From Bradyrhizobium diazoefficiens (GTDB lineage Bacteria; Pseudomonadota; Alphaproteobacteria; Rhizobiales; Xanthobacteraceae): a stretch of DNA of 64,000 nucleotides. Shown in pieces: positions 44,760 through 55,046 of the stretch. Each line of letters opens with the position of its first letter. Position 1 is the first letter of the stretch. The stretch is from NCBI RefSeq assembly GCF_018129965.1, contig NZ_JAFCKW010000002.1:434001-498000 (forward strand). The letters run 5' to 3'. A model generated the notes under the pieces. That model had not been told where the DNA came from, did no database searches, and saw nothing but the letters and a program-made list of their open reading frames with translations. Position numbers and translations under genes: made by a program.

Positions 44760-45182
44760 ATGGCCATCGAACGCACTTTCTCGATCATCAAGCCCGATGC
44801 GACCGCGCGCAACCTGACCGGAGCGGTCAACGCCGTGATCGAAAAGGCGGGCCTGCGCATCGTCGCGCAGAAGCGCATCCGCATGACCAAGGAGCAGGCC
44901 GAGACCTTCTATGCCGTCCACAAGGCGCGGCCGTTCTTCGGCGAGCTCGTCGAGTTCATGACCTCGGGTCCCGTGGTCGTCCAGGTTCTGGAAGGCGAGA
45001 ACGCCGTTGCCAAGTACCGCGACGCGATGGGCGCGACCGATCCGTCGAAGGCCGCCGAGGGCACCATCCGCAAGCTCTACGCAAAGTCGATCGGCGAAAA
45101 TTCCGCCCACGGCTCGGACGCGCCGGAGAGCGCCGCGATCGAGATCGCGCAGTTCTTCTCGGGCAACGAGATCGTCGGCTGA
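44760..45182 (+). CDS. ndk: Nucleoside diphosphate kinase
   Basis: Ndk equalises NTP pools by a phospho-histidine mechanism. It has 140 residues. The active H117 is in [13 protein letters not shown]11 in IIKPDA, and the ATG follows a CAAGGACAAGACC region. All family blocks are present. Confidence 0.97.
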   Translation: MAIERTFSIIKPDATARNLTGAVNAVIEKAGLRIVAQKRIRMTKEQAETFYAVHKARPFFGELVEFMTSGPVVVQVLEGENAVAKYRDAMGATDPSKAAEGTIRKLYAKSIGENSAHGSDAPESAAIEIAQFFSGNEIVG

Positions 45183-45227
45183 TCCGTCAGCCGATCAGCT
45201 GATATCGACGGGGCGAAAGGACTCATT

Positions 45228-46088
45228 GTGAACTGGCTCTGGCAGATCTTCGATCCCGCGACGATCGGGGCATTCTTCACCCAGTTTCGCAATGAAATGG
45301 CCGAGCCGACCTTCTGGATTGCGGTCGGCAAGATCATCTGGATCAACATCCTGCTCTCCGGCGACAACGCGCTGGTGATCGCGCTGGCCTGCCGCGGCCT
45401 CAAGCCGCGGCACCGGCTGTGGGGCATGATCCTGGGCGCCGGCGCGGCCGTGCTGCTGCGGATCATCTTCACCGGCATCGTCGCGAGCCTGATGGAGCTG
45501 CCGTATCTCAAGCTGGTCGGCGGTCTCGCGCTGATCGTGATCGCGGCCAAGCTGCTGGTGCCCGAGCAGGAGGACGAGGACGGCGTCGAGTCGGCCTCGC
45601 ATCTGTGGCAGGCGGTGCAGATCGTCGTGGTCGCCGACATCGTCATGAGCCTCGACAACGTCATCGCGGTCGCCGCCGCCGCCAATGGCAGCGTGCCGCT
45701 CCTGGTGCTCGGCCTTGCCATCAGCGTTCCCCTGATCGTCGCCGGCGCCGCGCTGATCATGGCGCTGCTCGCCAAACTGCCGGTGCTGGTGTGGGCCGGC
45801 GCGGCGCTGCTCGGCTGGGTCGCGGGCGAAGTGATCGCGACCGATCCCGGCATCGCGCCGTGGCTACACAAGCTGTTCGACGGACCGTTCGGCGCCTCGC
45901 TGGACAACATCCTCGCCGGTCTGCGCATCCCGCCGCAATTCACCCATGGCGGCGCGGGCGGTGAAAATCTCTGCGCGGCGCTCGGCGTCGTCGTGGTGAT
46001 CGTGGTCGGCTATATCTGGCGCTGGCGCAGCATGAGCCAGGCTGCGCTCGAAGCGTCCGAGCGCCACGCCAAGGCGTCGGCGGATTAA
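45228..46088 (+). CDS. TerC/YjbE family membrane metal-transport protein
   Basis: The product has 286 residues with about seven helices. The two family motifs with membrane Asp residues are ILLSGDNALVIALA and MSLDNVIAVAAAA. It starts at GTG 45228 with AAAGGA upstream. TerC proteins load or export manganese and calcium in other bacteria; a metal role is likely but not specific. It lies 45 bases after ndk and may be cotranscribed. No Mn riboswitch-like structure is visible in the gap. Confidence 0.9.
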   Translation: MNWLWQIFDPATIGAFFTQFRNEMAEPTFWIAVGKIIWINILLSGDNALVIALACRGLKPRHRLWGMILGAGAAVLLRIIFTGIVASLMELPYLKLVGGLALIVIAAKLLVPEQEDEDGVESASHLWQAVQIVVVADIVMSLDNVIAVAAAANGSVPLLVLGLAISVPLIVAGAALIMALLAKLPVLVWAGAALLGWVAGEVIATDPGIAPWLHKLFDGPFGASLDNILAGLRIPPQFTHGGAGGENLCAALGVVVVIVVGYIWRWRSMSQAALEASERHAKASAD

Positions 46089-46096
46089 TTAATTGT

Positions 46097-47605
46097 CTAG
46101 CGCCTTACGATCGAGCCCGCGCGCCCGATCAGGCGGGCGAGCTGCTTGAAGCGGCTGCCGACGCGGTCGGCGACGAGGTCGACGAGCCGGTGTTCGAACA
46201 CCAGCATCAGATTGCGGCCCTGGCTGCGGAAATGCGTCGCTGGCAGCACGCCCGGCCGTGCCGCAGAGATCAGGTGCGCGACGCGGAACGCTGCGCCCAG
46301 GAGACGGGCGCGTTCGAGCTGGGCCGGGGTCAGCAGTTCCTGCGTCGTCAGCGGCGGCTGGTTCTCGTCGCTCAGGCCCGCGTAGCGATAGAACACGGAC
46401 AGGCCGACGAAGGCGCGCTCGGTGTGGGTGATTGCGCCGAAATTGGCGTTGACGACGAGGCTCAGAGTCTGCTCGCCGCGATGGTCGGGATGCACGCGCC
46501 AGCCGATGTCGGAGAGCAGGCACGCCGCATGGCGCAGCCGGCGGTCCTCCTCGGTCTCGCGCAGCTTCACCACGCGGACGAGGCGGTCGGTCCAGGCGAT
46601 CAGCTCGCGGGCGTGCCTGGCCGAGCGTGACAGCAACTGGTTCAGCTCTTCCGCGGCGCAGATCAGGCCGTCCTTGTTGCGCTCGGACTCCGGCAGCTTC
46701 TCGTGCAGCAGGCCCTCGCGAACGCCGAAGGTCGAGAACACGATGGTCTTCGGCTTCGCCACGCGGATGATGTGTTCGAGCACCAGGGCCGCATAGGTGA
46801 GGAGCGGGCGGCGTGCGTCCGCGACCACTTCGATGTCGGCGAGCATGCCGGTGGCCGCGAGCCGGCGCAGACGGCGCGAGAAGTCGAGCGCCTCGGCGGC
46901 CGAAATCGAATAGCCGTGCATGACCTGGAGCGGATAGCCGCTCTGGATGATGTGGATGCGCGCGAGCGCACGCCAGGTGCCTCCGACCGCGTAGAAGGTG
47001 CGGCCGCTGCCTGCCTTGAGCTGCGGCACCTCGTCGAGCGCTTCGCGGACGATGCGATCGGCACGCTTCAGCGATCTGTGCGCGAGGTCCTGCAGCGCGA
47101 GCCCGCCGAGTGGCAGCGTCACGCCGCTGCGCACGCGGTTCCTGCGCACGTCGATCAGTTCGAGCGAGCCGCCGCCGAGATCGCCGACGATGCCGTCAGG
47201 ATGATGGATGCCGGAGATGACGCCGAGCGCCGACAGCCGCGCCTCGCGCGGGCCCGAGAGGATCTCGATCTTCACGGCGCAGATGCGCTCGGCCCTGGCG
47301 ATGAAGTCGGGGCCGTTGGAGGCGTCGCGGCAGGCGGCGGTCGCAATCGCGAACACGCGCCCGACCTGCATTACCCGGCACAGCGCACGGAAGCGCTTCA
47401 GCGAGGTCAGCGCCTTGTCGACGGCGTCCGGCGCGAGCAGGCCGGTGCTCTGCACCTCGCGCCCGAGGCCGCACAGCGTCTTCTCGTTGAAGATCGGTAT
47501 GAGGCTCCGCGCCAGTCGCTCGTAGACGACGAGACGGACCGAATTGGAACCGATGTCGATGACGGCGACGCTCGAGCCGCGCTTACGCGGCCGCTTCACG
47601 TGCAC
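46097..47605 (-). CDS. ppx: Ppx/GppA family exopolyphosphatase
   Basis: The product has 502 residues, with a GTG start at 47605 nine bases after the ppk stop. The actin-like ATPase domains show VIDIGSNSVRLVVYE (phosphate 1) and GDLGGGSLELIDV (phosphate 2), then a C-terminal HD-like helical domain (LSDIGWRVHPDHR). It may hydrolyse polyphosphate or pppGpp. Its pairing with ppk favours polyphosphate turnover. Confidence 0.93.
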   Translation of the reverse strand: MHVKRPRKRGSSVAVIDIGSNSVRLVVYERLARSLIPIFNEKTLCGLGREVQSTGLLAPDAVDKALTSLKRFRALCRVMQVGRVFAIATAACRDASNGPDFIARAERICAVKIEILSGPREARLSALGVISGIHHPDGIVGDLGGGSLELIDVRRNRVRSGVTLPLGGLALQDLAHRSLKRADRIVREALDEVPQLKAGSGRTFYAVGGTWRALARIHIIQSGYPLQVMHGYSISAAEALDFSRRLRRLAATGMLADIEVVADARRPLLTYAALVLEHIIRVAKPKTIVFSTFGVREGLLHEKLPESERNKDGLICAAEELNQLLSRSARHARELIAWTDRLVRVVKLRETEEDRRLRHAACLLSDIGWRVHPDHRGEQTLSLVVNANFGAITHTERAFVGLSVFYRYAGLSDENQPPLTTQELLTPAQLERARLLGAAFRVAHLISAARPGVLPATHFRSQGRNLMLVFEHRLVDLVADRVGSRFKQLARLIGRAGSIVRR

Positions 47606-47614
47606 GATCCCGGA

Positions 47615-49816
47615 TTAGGATTGACGTTCATTACGGCGCGTGAGGCGGCGCGGCGAGGATTCCTTGAGCGACTTTCCACGGCCGGACAGACTCGGATTTG
47701 TCATGAAGTAGTTGTGGACGTTGAAAGGCTCCTCGCCCTTCGCGGCCTTCATACGCGTTGAAGACCCATCCGGCAACAATTGCCAGCTCTGCTCATTGTC
47801 CTTCAGGTTCGCGACCATGATCTGTTCGAGAACCTGCTGATGCACCGTGGGATTTTGCAGCGGGCACAGCACTTCGACGCGGCGGTCGAGATTGCGCGGC
47901 ATCATGTCGGCCGAGGAGATATACACAGCCGCTTTGGCGCCCGGCAGGCCCTGGCCCATGCCGAAGCAATAGATTCGGCCGTGTTCCAGGAAGCGCCCGA
48001 TGATCGACTTGACGCGGATATTCTCCGAGAGGCCGGGAATGCCGGGTCGCAGGCAGCAGATCCCGCGCACCACGAGCTCGATCTGGACGCCGGCCTGCGA
48101 GGCCTCGTAGAGCGCGTCGATGATGTCGGGGTCGACCAGCGCATTCATCTTCATCCAGACCGCGCCGGGACGGCCCTGCTTGGCATGCGCGGTCTCGCCC
48201 TGGATGTGCTCGATGATGCGCTTGCGCAGGGTCAGGGGTGACACCGCCATCTTTTCCAGGTCGCTTGGCGCCGCATAGCCGGTAATGAAGTTGAACACGC
48301 GCGCTGCGTCGCGGCCGATGGTCGGATCCGAGGTGAAGTAGGAGAGGTCGGTGTAGATGCGCGCCGTCACCGGGTGATAATTGCCGGTGCCGGTATGGAC
48401 ATAGGTCGTGAGGCTGCCGCCCTCGCGGCGCACCACCATCGAGAGCTTGGCATGCGTCTTCAATTCGAGGAAGCCGTAGACGACCTGCACGCCGGCGCGT
48501 TCGAGGTCGCGGGCCCAGCGGATGTTGGCCTCTTCGTCGAAGCGCGCCTTCAGCTCGATCAGTGCCGTGACGGACTTGCCGGCTTCGGCGGCCTCCGCGA
48601 GCGTGCGGACGATCGGCGAGTTGTTTGAGGTGCGGTAGAGCGTCTGCTTGATCGCGACGACGTCCGGGTCGCGCGCGGCCTGCTGCAGGAACTGCACCAC
48701 GACGTCGAAGGATTCATAGGGGTGATGGACGACGAGGTCCTTCTGCCGGATGGCGGCGAAGATGTCGCCGCCATGCTCGCGCACGCGCTCGGGATGCCGC
48801 GGCACGTAGGGCGTGAATTCGAGGTCGGGCCGGTCGAGGCGGGTGAGCTGCGAGAGCTCGTTCATCGCGAGCACGCCGTCGACCAGGAACACCTCGTCAT
48901 CGGCGGCCGAGAGCGCATGCTGGACGAAGCTGCGCAACTGCTCCGGCATCTTGGCGTCGATCTCGAGCCGGATCACCGAGCCGCGGCGGCGACGCTTGAG
49001 CGCGGTCTCGAACAGGCGGACGAGGTCTTCGGCCTCTTCCTCGATTTCGAGCTCGGAGTCGCGCAGGATGCGGAAGGCGCCCTGGCCCTGCAGATTGTAG
49101 CCGGGAAACAGCCGGTTGATGAACAGTCCCGTCGCCTGCTCGAGCGAGATCAGGCGCACCTTGCCCTCGGTCGGCAAACGGATGAAGCGGTCGATCTTGC
49201 CGGGCATGCGGATCAGCGCGTTCATCTGCCTGCCGTCGGCGGCGCGCGTGAGCTGGAGCGCGATCGTGAAGCCGAGGCTCGGAATGAACGGGAAGGGGTG
49301 TGCCGGATCGATCGCCAGCGGCGTCAGCAGCGGGAACACGTTGTTGAGGAAGTAGTCCTCGATCCAGGTCCGCTCCGTCTTGGTGACGTCCTTGCCGTCG
49401 ACCAGGATGATGTCGGCATCGGCCAGCGTGTTGCGCAAATCAGCCCAGATCGCCTGCTGGTCGGAGGCGAGCTGCGAGACGGTGCGGTTGATCAGCGTGA
49501 GCTGCTCGGACGGGGTGAGACCGTCAGGGGCGCGTTCGGCAATACCCTCGCGGATCTGCGCCTTGATGCCGGCGACGCGAACCATGAAGAATTCGTCGAG
49601 GTTATTCGCTGAAATCGACAGGAACCGGACCCGTTCCAGCATGGGATGGTTGGGATTGACCGATTCCTCCAGGACGCGGCGGTTGAAATGGAGCCAGGAC
49701 AATTCGCGATTGATGAATCGCTCAGGGCTTGAGGCAATCGCCGGCAGCCCCTCGGCTTCCGGGGCTTTGTCTTTGCTTTCAACAGCTTGCGCGGATTCCA
49801 TGAGAAGTCGGTCCAT
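47615..49816 (-). CDS. ppk1: Polyphosphate kinase 1
   Basis: PPK1 makes polyphosphate from ATP reversibly. It has 733 residues. The catalytic His is in [18 protein letters not shown], with a second His in the C-terminal domain. The N-terminal [15 protein letters not shown] is diagnostic. I start at ATG 49816; MESAQAV at 49801 is possible. It is upstream of ppx and downstream of hda, a standard alphaproteobacterial cluster. Confidence 0.95.
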   Translation of the reverse strand: MDRLLMESAQAVESKDKAPEAEGLPAIASSPERFINRELSWLHFNRRVLEESVNPNHPMLERVRFLSISANNLDEFFMVRVAGIKAQIREGIAERAPDGLTPSEQLTLINRTVSQLASDQQAIWADLRNTLADADIILVDGKDVTKTERTWIEDYFLNNVFPLLTPLAIDPAHPFPFIPSLGFTIALQLTRAADGRQMNALIRMPGKIDRFIRLPTEGKVRLISLEQATGLFINRLFPGYNLQGQGAFRILRDSELEIEEEAEDLVRLFETALKRRRRGSVIRLEIDAKMPEQLRSFVQHALSAADDEVFLVDGVLAMNELSQLTRLDRPDLEFTPYVPRHPERVREHGGDIFAAIRQKDLVVHHPYESFDVVVQFLQQAARDPDVVAIKQTLYRTSNNSPIVRTLAEAAEAGKSVTALIELKARFDEEANIRWARDLERAGVQVVYGFLELKTHAKLSMVVRREGGSLTTYVHTGTGNYHPVTARIYTDLSYFTSDPTIGRDAARVFNFITGYAAPSDLEKMAVSPLTLRKRIIEHIQGETAHAKQGRPGAVWMKMNALVDPDIIDALYEASQAGVQIELVVRGICCLRPGIPGLSENIRVKSIIGRFLEHGRIYCFGMGQGLPGAKAAVYISSADMMPRNLDRRVEVLCPLQNPTVHQQVLEQIMVANLKDNEQSWQLLPDGSSTRMKAAKGEEPFNVHNYFMTNPSLSGRGKSLKESSPRRLTRRNERQS

Positions 49817-49943
49817 CTAGTTCGCCCCAATTTGCGACCTATGCGCAAAAACCGCGGGAGCATGTGTTAGTCCGATGACGTTTCGATGACATTGATGTTC
49901 CACGGCCGCCTGGCGTCAAGCGGCGTTGGATCGGGCGAACAGG

Positions 49944-50621
49944 TCAGGCGTCCCGCAGCAGTTCGGCGGCCAGCGCCCTTGTGACGGGGCGGCCGAGCCG
50001 CAGGGCCTCGCTGTCGAGCAGTTCCACGGCCCGCCGGGCGGCCGCCGAAGACCGCTCCAGGCGTGTGGCGAGGTAGCTCACCACGGTCTCGTCCACGGCA
50101 AGCTGGCGATCGGCGCAGAATTTGACGATCAGGCCACGGAAAAGCTGGTCGTCGGGCGGCAGCAGCGAGATGACGGGCACGGCGCGCAGGCGCGAGCGCA
50201 GGTCGCGCAGCTCGATCTGGAGCGAGGACGGCACCTCGCGTCCGGTGAAGAGCACGTAGGCACCGTCCTCCCGCGCGAGGTTCATCAGGTGGAACAGGGC
50301 GCGCTCGTCGAAAGCCCCGGCCCTGAGATCCTCGACGACCAATGCGCCGGTGGCGAGTGCGCCCGGCACGGCTTCAGCAATCAGCCCGTCGGCCGTCGTC
50401 GAGCGGGCGCCGGCATCCTCGGCCCAGATCGCGGCGAGGTGGCTCTTGCCGCTTCCTTCCGGGCCGGCGAGCCACATGATCCGGTTCGGCCATTCCGGCC
50501 AGGCATCGACGAGGGCAAGACCGGCGGCATTGGCGGGGCCTTCGAGAAAATTGTCCCGGCTAAGGCTCTCCGCATGCGGAAGCGCGAATGCCAATTGTCG
50601 GGGATGAACGCGGCCTGCCAC
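49944..50621 (-). CDS. hdaA: DnaA-related regulatory ATPase Hda
   Basis: Hda stimulates ATP hydrolysis by DnaA together with the beta clamp, preventing re-initiation. It has 225 residues with a GTG start. The clamp-binding motif QLAFAL lies near residues 9-14. Walker A is GPEGSGKSHLA (about 53-63), Walker B is ALVVEDL, and the arginine-finger region follows. It lies upstream of ppk. Confidence 0.9.
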   Translation of the reverse strand: MAGRVHPRQLAFALPHAESLSRDNFLEGPANAAGLALVDAWPEWPNRIMWLAGPEGSGKSHLAAIWAEDAGARSTTADGLIAEAVPGALATGALVVEDLRAGAFDERALFHLMNLAREDGAYVLFTGREVPSSLQIELRDLRSRLRAVPVISLLPPDDQLFRGLIVKFCADRQLAVDETVVSYLATRLERSSAAARRAVELLDSEALRLGRPVTRALAAELLRDA

Positions 50622-50749
50622 GCTTGCTGTGCTCCTGCCGGCGCGCCGGCTTGTTGTGAAGAAACTGGACGTATCGAGCGGGAGTTGGCCTTTTGCGGGG
50701 CCATATCCCGGTTCATGGGTCTCGATCGCGCTCTTGGGCCTCGATCGTG

Positions 50750-51292
50750 TTACTTGGCCTCAATCGTACTCATGTGCCGCAGCCACTCGACGAGGTACAG
50801 CGACACCGAGGACAGCGTGAAGACCGTCACGAGACCCATCAGGATCATATCATAGGGCGCTGCATTGAAGCCAAAGGCGAGCGCGGCCAGCACCAGGGCC
50901 GCATAGGCGACCTGGGCCACCGTGTTCAGTTTCGACACTTTCGAGGGCTTCATCTCGACCGGCTTGTCGAACAGCCAGGAGACGATCACCGCCGTGACGA
51001 TCATCATGTCGCGCGATACCACCAGGATGACGATCCAGCGCGGGATGTCGCCCCAGATGCCGAGCGCGAGGTAAATCGAGACCAGCAGCGCCTTGTCGGC
51101 GAGCGGGTCGAGCAGGGCGCCGAGCTCGCTCGTCATGTTGAAGCGCTTGGCCAGGAACCCGTCGACGGCATCGCTGATGCCGGCGATCAGGAACACCGCG
51201 AACGCCACTTCCATTTGGCTCGACACGATGGCCCAGACGATGATCGGGACCAGCAGGATGCGGCCCAGGGTAATGATGTTCGGAATACTCAC
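50750..51292 (-). CDS. CDP-alcohol phosphatidyltransferase family protein
   Basis: The product has 180 residues from GTG 51292 (MSIPNIITLGRILLVP), with about six helices. The CDP-alcohol signature is intact: D-G-x2-A-K-R-x8-G-x3-D-x3-D, visible as DAVDGFLAKRF...LGALLDPLADK. It probably makes phosphatidylglycerol phosphate (PgsA-like), but the family also includes cardiolipin and phosphatidylcholine types. It is divergent from purM. Confidence 0.85.
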   Translation of the reverse strand: MSIPNIITLGRILLVPIIVWAIVSSQMEVAFAVFLIAGISDAVDGFLAKRFNMTSELGALLDPLADKALLVSIYLALGIWGDIPRWIVILVVSRDMMIVTAVIVSWLFDKPVEMKPSKVSKLNTVAQVAYAALVLAALAFGFNAAPYDMILMGLVTVFTLSSVSLYLVEWLRHMSTIEAK

Positions 51293-51448
51293 GCGGCGCT
51301 TCCCGGCACCCGGCCTTGACCTCGAATCTCGCCCCTTGGGGAGGCTGAACCGGTTGATATCTACATAGTACGCCGCCAAGCGCCATGCGAGCCATTGCGC
51401 GTCCCCGGAATTCGACGTAACCAGCCGCAAACCCACTGGAAATCGGGC

Positions 51449-52522
51449 ATGACCGACCGCAAAAACGGCCTCACTTACGCCGATTCAGGCGTCGATATCG
51501 ACGCGGGCAACCGCCTTGTCGACCTGATCAAGCCGATGGTGCGCGCCACCGCACGCCCCGGCGCCGACGCCGAGATCGGCGGCTTCGGTGGCCTGTTCGA
51601 CCTCAAGGCGGCCGGTTTCAGGGATCCCATCCTCGTCGCCGCCACCGACGGCGTCGGCACCAAGGTGAAGATCGCGATCGAGACCGGCCTGCATGGCGGG
51701 ATCGGCATCGACCTCGTGGCCATGAGCGTCAACGACCTCGTAGTGCAGGGCGCTGAGCCGCTGTTCTTCCTGGACTATTTTGCCTGCGGCAAGCTCGATC
51801 CGGAGGCGACCGCCTCGATTGTCGCGGGCGTGGCTGAAGGTTGCCGCGAATCCGGCTGCGCGCTTATCGGCGGCGAGACCGCCGAGATGCCCGGCCTTTA
51901 TAAAGATGGCGACTACGACCTCGGCGGCTTTGCCGTCGGCGCCGCCGAACGGGGCACGTTGCTGCCGCGCAAGGATATCGCCGCGGGCGATGCCGTCATC
52001 GGCCTCGCCTCGTCGGGCGTGCACTCCAACGGCTTCTCGCTGGTGCGCAAGATTGTCGCGCAGTCCGGCCTTGGCTTCGAGGCGCAGGCGCCGTTCGCCC
52101 CGGTCATGACACTCGGCGGCGCACTGCTGACGCCGACGCGGCTCTACGTCAAATCCTGCCTGCGCGCGATCCGCGAGACCGGCGCGGTGAAGGGGCTTGC
52201 CCACATCACCGGCGGCGGCTTCACCGACAACATTCCGCGCGTGCTGCCGAACCATCTCGGCGTCGGCATTGATCTGGCTCGCCTCCCGGTGCTGCCGGTG
52301 TTCAAATGGCTGGCGGCCCAAGCCGGCATCGCCGAGCTCGAAATGCTGCGCACCTTCAACTGCGGCATCGGCATGATCGCGATCGTCGAACCGGACAAGG
52401 TCGACGACGTCGTGCGGATCTTCACCGATGCCGGCGAGACCGTGGCGCAGCTCGGCACCGTGATCCCGGCCGAGGGCGAGCACCGCGTCGTCTATAACGG
52501 CCACCTCGATCTGGCGCTGTGA
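51449..52522 (+). CDS. purM: Phosphoribosylformylglycinamidine cyclo-ligase
   Basis: PurM closes the imidazole ring in purine synthesis using ATP. It has 357 residues from ATG 51449 ([19 protein letters not shown]). [17 protein letters not shown] and [13 protein letters not shown] are family signatures. The purN start overlaps its stop (TGATG). Confidence 0.96.
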   Translation: MTDRKNGLTYADSGVDIDAGNRLVDLIKPMVRATARPGADAEIGGFGGLFDLKAAGFRDPILVAATDGVGTKVKIAIETGLHGGIGIDLVAMSVNDLVVQGAEPLFFLDYFACGKLDPEATASIVAGVAEGCRESGCALIGGETAEMPGLYKDGDYDLGGFAVGAAERGTLLPRKDIAAGDAVIGLASSGVHSNGFSLVRKIVAQSGLGFEAQAPFAPVMTLGGALLTPTRLYVKSCLRAIRETGAVKGLAHITGGGFTDNIPRVLPNHLGVGIDLARLPVLPVFKWLAAQAGIAELEMLRTFNCGIGMIAIVEPDKVDDVVRIFTDAGETVAQLGTVIPAEGEHRVVYNGHLDLAL

Positions 52523-53175
52523 TGAAGCGCCGCGTCGCCATCCTGATTTCCGGCCGCGGCTCCAACATGTCCGCGCTGATCCGGGCCGCGAGCGCGCCGG
52601 ATTTCCCGGCCGAGATTGCGCTCGTGATCTCGAACAAGGCCGATGCACTTGGGCTCGAACGGGCCAAAGCGAGCGGCGTGACGACGCTGGTGATCGAGAG
52701 CAAGCCGTTCGGCAAGGACCGAGCCGGTTTCGAGCTCGTGCTGCAGGCCGCCCTCGACCAGCACGGCATCGAGCTGATCTGTCTGGGCGGCTTCATGCGC
52801 CTGTTCACTGCGGAATTCACCAGAGCCTGGTATGGGCGGATGCTCAACATCCATCCCTCGCTGCTGCCCTCGTTCCCGGGTCTGGACCCGCATGGCCAGG
52901 CTTTGCGCGCCGGTGTGAAACTGTCTGGCGCGACAGTGCACTTCGTCATCCCCGAGACCGATGCCGGTCCGATCGTGATGCAGGGCGCAGTCCCGGTCGG
53001 CGACCACGACACCGCCGACACGCTGTCGGAGCGCATCCTCGAGGTCGAGCACCGCATCTATCCTGAAGCGCTGCGACTGCTTGCGACCGGCAAGGTCAAG
53101 ATCGAGGGCGATGTCTGCAAGACGGCGGGCAGCGCGGCCTCGGACAATTTCCTGGTTGCGCCTGTGGTGGGTTGA
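52522..53175 (+). CDS. purN: Phosphoribosylglycinamide formyltransferase
   Basis: PurN formylates GAR with 10-formyl-THF. It has 217 residues. ISGRGSNMSALI is the phosphate-binding start, the catalytic Asn-His is in MLNIHPSLLPSFPG, and the Asp in ETDAGPIV. It is translationally coupled to purM. Confidence 0.96.
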   Translation: MKRRVAILISGRGSNMSALIRAASAPDFPAEIALVISNKADALGLERAKASGVTTLVIESKPFGKDRAGFELVLQAALDQHGIELICLGGFMRLFTAEFTRAWYGRMLNIHPSLLPSFPGLDPHGQALRAGVKLSGATVHFVIPETDAGPIVMQGAVPVGDHDTADTLSERILEVEHRIYPEALRLLATGKVKIEGDVCKTAGSAASDNFLVAPVVG

Positions 53176-53202
53176 AGCGTCATCGCGCTTCGTCCAGCCA
53201 AA

Positions 53203-53227
53203 CAAAATCCCCCGGCAGAGCCGGGGG
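53203..53227 (-). terminator. Intrinsic terminator of the cold shock gene
   Basis: CCCCCGGC (53209-53216) and GCCGGGGG (53220-53227) pair around AGA. On the minus strand ATTTTGTTT follows. It lies about 40 bases past the cold shock stop; purN ends 27 bases to its left. Confidence 0.85.
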
Positions 53228-53265
53228 CAACGTCATGATCTCTCGCTTGTCAGGCGCGAGCGAGG

Positions 53266-53472
53266 TCAGGAGACCTTGAGGTTCTCCGCGGAGGCTTTGC
53301 CGCGGTTCTCCACGAGGTCGTATTCAACCACCTGGTTTTCGTTGAGGGTCGACAGTCCGGCGCGTTCGACGGCGGAGATGTGGACGAACACGTCCTTGTC
53401 GCTGCCGTTCGGCTTGATGAACCCATAGCCCTTGGTCGGGTTGAACCATTTGACGGTGCCCTTTTGCGGCAT
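53266..53472 (-). CDS. cspA: Cold shock domain protein
   Basis: The product has 68 residues, a single OB-fold RNA chaperone. RNP1 is KGYGFIKP and RNP2 is DVFVHIS. It starts MPQKGTVKWFN at 53472 with GGAGGAG upstream. At least ~100 bases upstream lack other genes and could form a thermosensing leader, but I cannot fold it reliably. The strong terminator at 53203 ends it. Confidence 0.95.
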   Translation of the reverse strand: MPQKGTVKWFNPTKGYGFIKPNGSDKDVFVHISAVERAGLSTLNENQVVEYDLVENRGKASAENLKVS

Positions 53473-53828
53473 CCTTAGTCTCCTCCGCTGGATACAAAAA
53501 CGACGCGGCCGCTTTTCGCGTGCCACGCCACAAACGGGCTTCCGGAAGTCTGTTCGAGTCTCAATGTCGCGAAACGCACAGCCGAGCGGCCAATTCCGAT
53601 TGTGACCGATATTGCAACATGAAAAGCGGGCGTTAGCAAGCCGCGTGCGGATTTCAAGCCCGGCTGTGATGCCACCGCGTGCAATTTGCGACCTGTGGCC
53701 GCGGAACCACAATCGGGGCAATAGCCTTCGCAACGACAGGCCGGCAGGTTGACCCCTCGTGGCAGTTGGGCACAAATCTCAGCACGCGCGCCAGCATCGT
53801 GTTGCATTTTGCTTTGGGAATAGTCGTC
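53473..53828. other. Divergent region between cspA and the small beta-barrel gene
   Basis: These 356 bases serve both genes. A plausible sigma70-type promoter for the barrel gene is TTGACC (53749-53754), 17 bases, ACAAAT (53772-53777). The left part should be the cspA leader and promoter. The frame open from 53679 is probably untranslated up to 53829. Confidence 0.35.
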
Positions 53829-54974
53829 ATGCGCTGCATCACGCAGCTCTCCGGGACACGGCAGACGATCGGGCTGAATCGCGTCCGCCGGATCATGGCG
53901 GCGATCGCGTTCGTCGTGATGATGTGCGCGGCGACATCAGGCTTCGCGCAAAGCCCGACACCGACATCAATCCCGACACCGACGGCATCGCCGACGCCGG
54001 TCCCGATGCCGACCTCGATCAATGACGACCAATCGGCCGGCAACAGCGCGCTCAATCTCGGCTCGAATTTCCTGGAGCGGCTCGGCAACCAGGCTTCGAA
54101 CGGCTTCAACCGCGTGTCCCGCACCAATCCGGGCGGCGGCGGTGCGTCGGCGGCCACGGAAGATCCGCGCTACCGCACCTGGTTCGAAGGCTACGGCGTT
54201 TCAGTCCGGACCGACGCGCAGGGCGATTTCGTCGGCGACAAGCGCAAGACGTTCGGCGGCGTCGCCGGCTTCGGCGCACGGGTCGCACCTGGCGTCAATC
54301 TCGGCTTCTCCGTCGATCAGAGCCATACCGACATCGACGTGCCGCTGGCGCTCCAGTCTGCGACGCTTGACCTGACACAGCTCGGCTTCAGCGGTTCGGT
54401 CGACAAGGGGCCTTGGACCTGGGCCTTCGCTTTGGTGCATGGTTTCGGCAAGGTCCACTCCAGCCGCGACACCGGCCTTGGGTTTGCGACCGCAGGCTAT
54501 CGCGCCGCCGTCGATGGCGCGCTGACCGAGATCAGCTACTACTGGACCCGCGACCAGATGCGCATCGTGCCCAAGGCCGCACTCGAATATGTGCGCGCCA
54601 CCGGCGCTGCGTTCCAGGAGGCGGGCGGGCTCGATCCGCTCAGCGTCGGTTCCACCGCGCTGTCGCGCGCGCGCGTCATGATCGGTGCTGAGATCGGACG
54701 CTACTTCATCCTCGATCAGAAGATCCTGGACCTGTCGGCGTACAGCAAGTTCGTCGACAATTTCCATCAGGACCTCGGATCGGTGCAGGTCAGTCTCGGG
54801 ACCCAGAATATCGTGGTGCCCGGCATCGGGGAGAGCCGTTTCGGCATGGATGCCGGCGCCTCAGCCTCGCTCAGCCTGACCAGCACCGCGCGGCTCTATG
54901 TCAACTACGACGGCAAGTTCCGCAACGAGCTCACCTCGCACCAGGGCACGGTCGGCTTCGAATATCGGTGGTGA
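53829..54974 (+). CDS. Autotransporter-type outer membrane beta-barrel protein with a Pro/Thr linker
   Basis: The product has 381 residues from ATG 53829; 53895 (MAAIAFVVMMCAATSG) is an alternative start that gives a cleaner signal peptide ending at SGFAQ. A Ser/Pro/Thr repeat (SPTPTSIPTPTASPTPVPMP) follows, then ~270 residues of amphipathic beta-strands, ending in EYRW with the terminal aromatic of an autotransporter barrel. There is almost no passenger, so it is a stand-alone barrel. Role unknown. A REP palindrome lies just after the stop. Confidence 0.82.
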   Translation: MRCITQLSGTRQTIGLNRVRRIMAAIAFVVMMCAATSGFAQSPTPTSIPTPTASPTPVPMPTSINDDQSAGNSALNLGSNFLERLGNQASNGFNRVSRTNPGGGGASAATEDPRYRTWFEGYGVSVRTDAQGDFVGDKRKTFGGVAGFGARVAPGVNLGFSVDQSHTDIDVPLALQSATLDLTQLGFSGSVDKGPWTWAFALVHGFGKVHSSRDTGLGFATAGYRAAVDGALTEISYYWTRDQMRIVPKAALEYVRATGAAFQEAGGLDPLSVGSTALSRARVMIGAEIGRYFILDQKILDLSAYSKFVDNFHQDLGSVQVSLGTQNIVVPGIGESRFGMDAGASASLSLTSTARLYVNYDGKFRNELTSHQGTVGFEYRW

Positions 54975-54979
54975 AGCAA

Positions 54980-55028
54980 GCATGATCTTATCGGAAAAGC
55001 GTGAAGCGGTTTTCCGATAAGATCATGC
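54980..55028. repeat. REP-like palindrome with perfect 19-bp arms
   Basis: GCATGATCTTATCGGAAAA and its exact inverse flank GCGTGAAGCGG. The arms share their ends with the palindrome at 8749-8795. It lies between the convergent barrel gene and the LysR gene and may act as a bidirectional terminator. Confidence 0.85.
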
Positions 55029-55046
55029 TCCAATCATTGTCTGCGT

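Noticed and set aside
45183..45227. Manganese riboswitch before the TerC-type gene
   Set aside because: The gap after ndk is only 45 bases, too short for the known aptamer.
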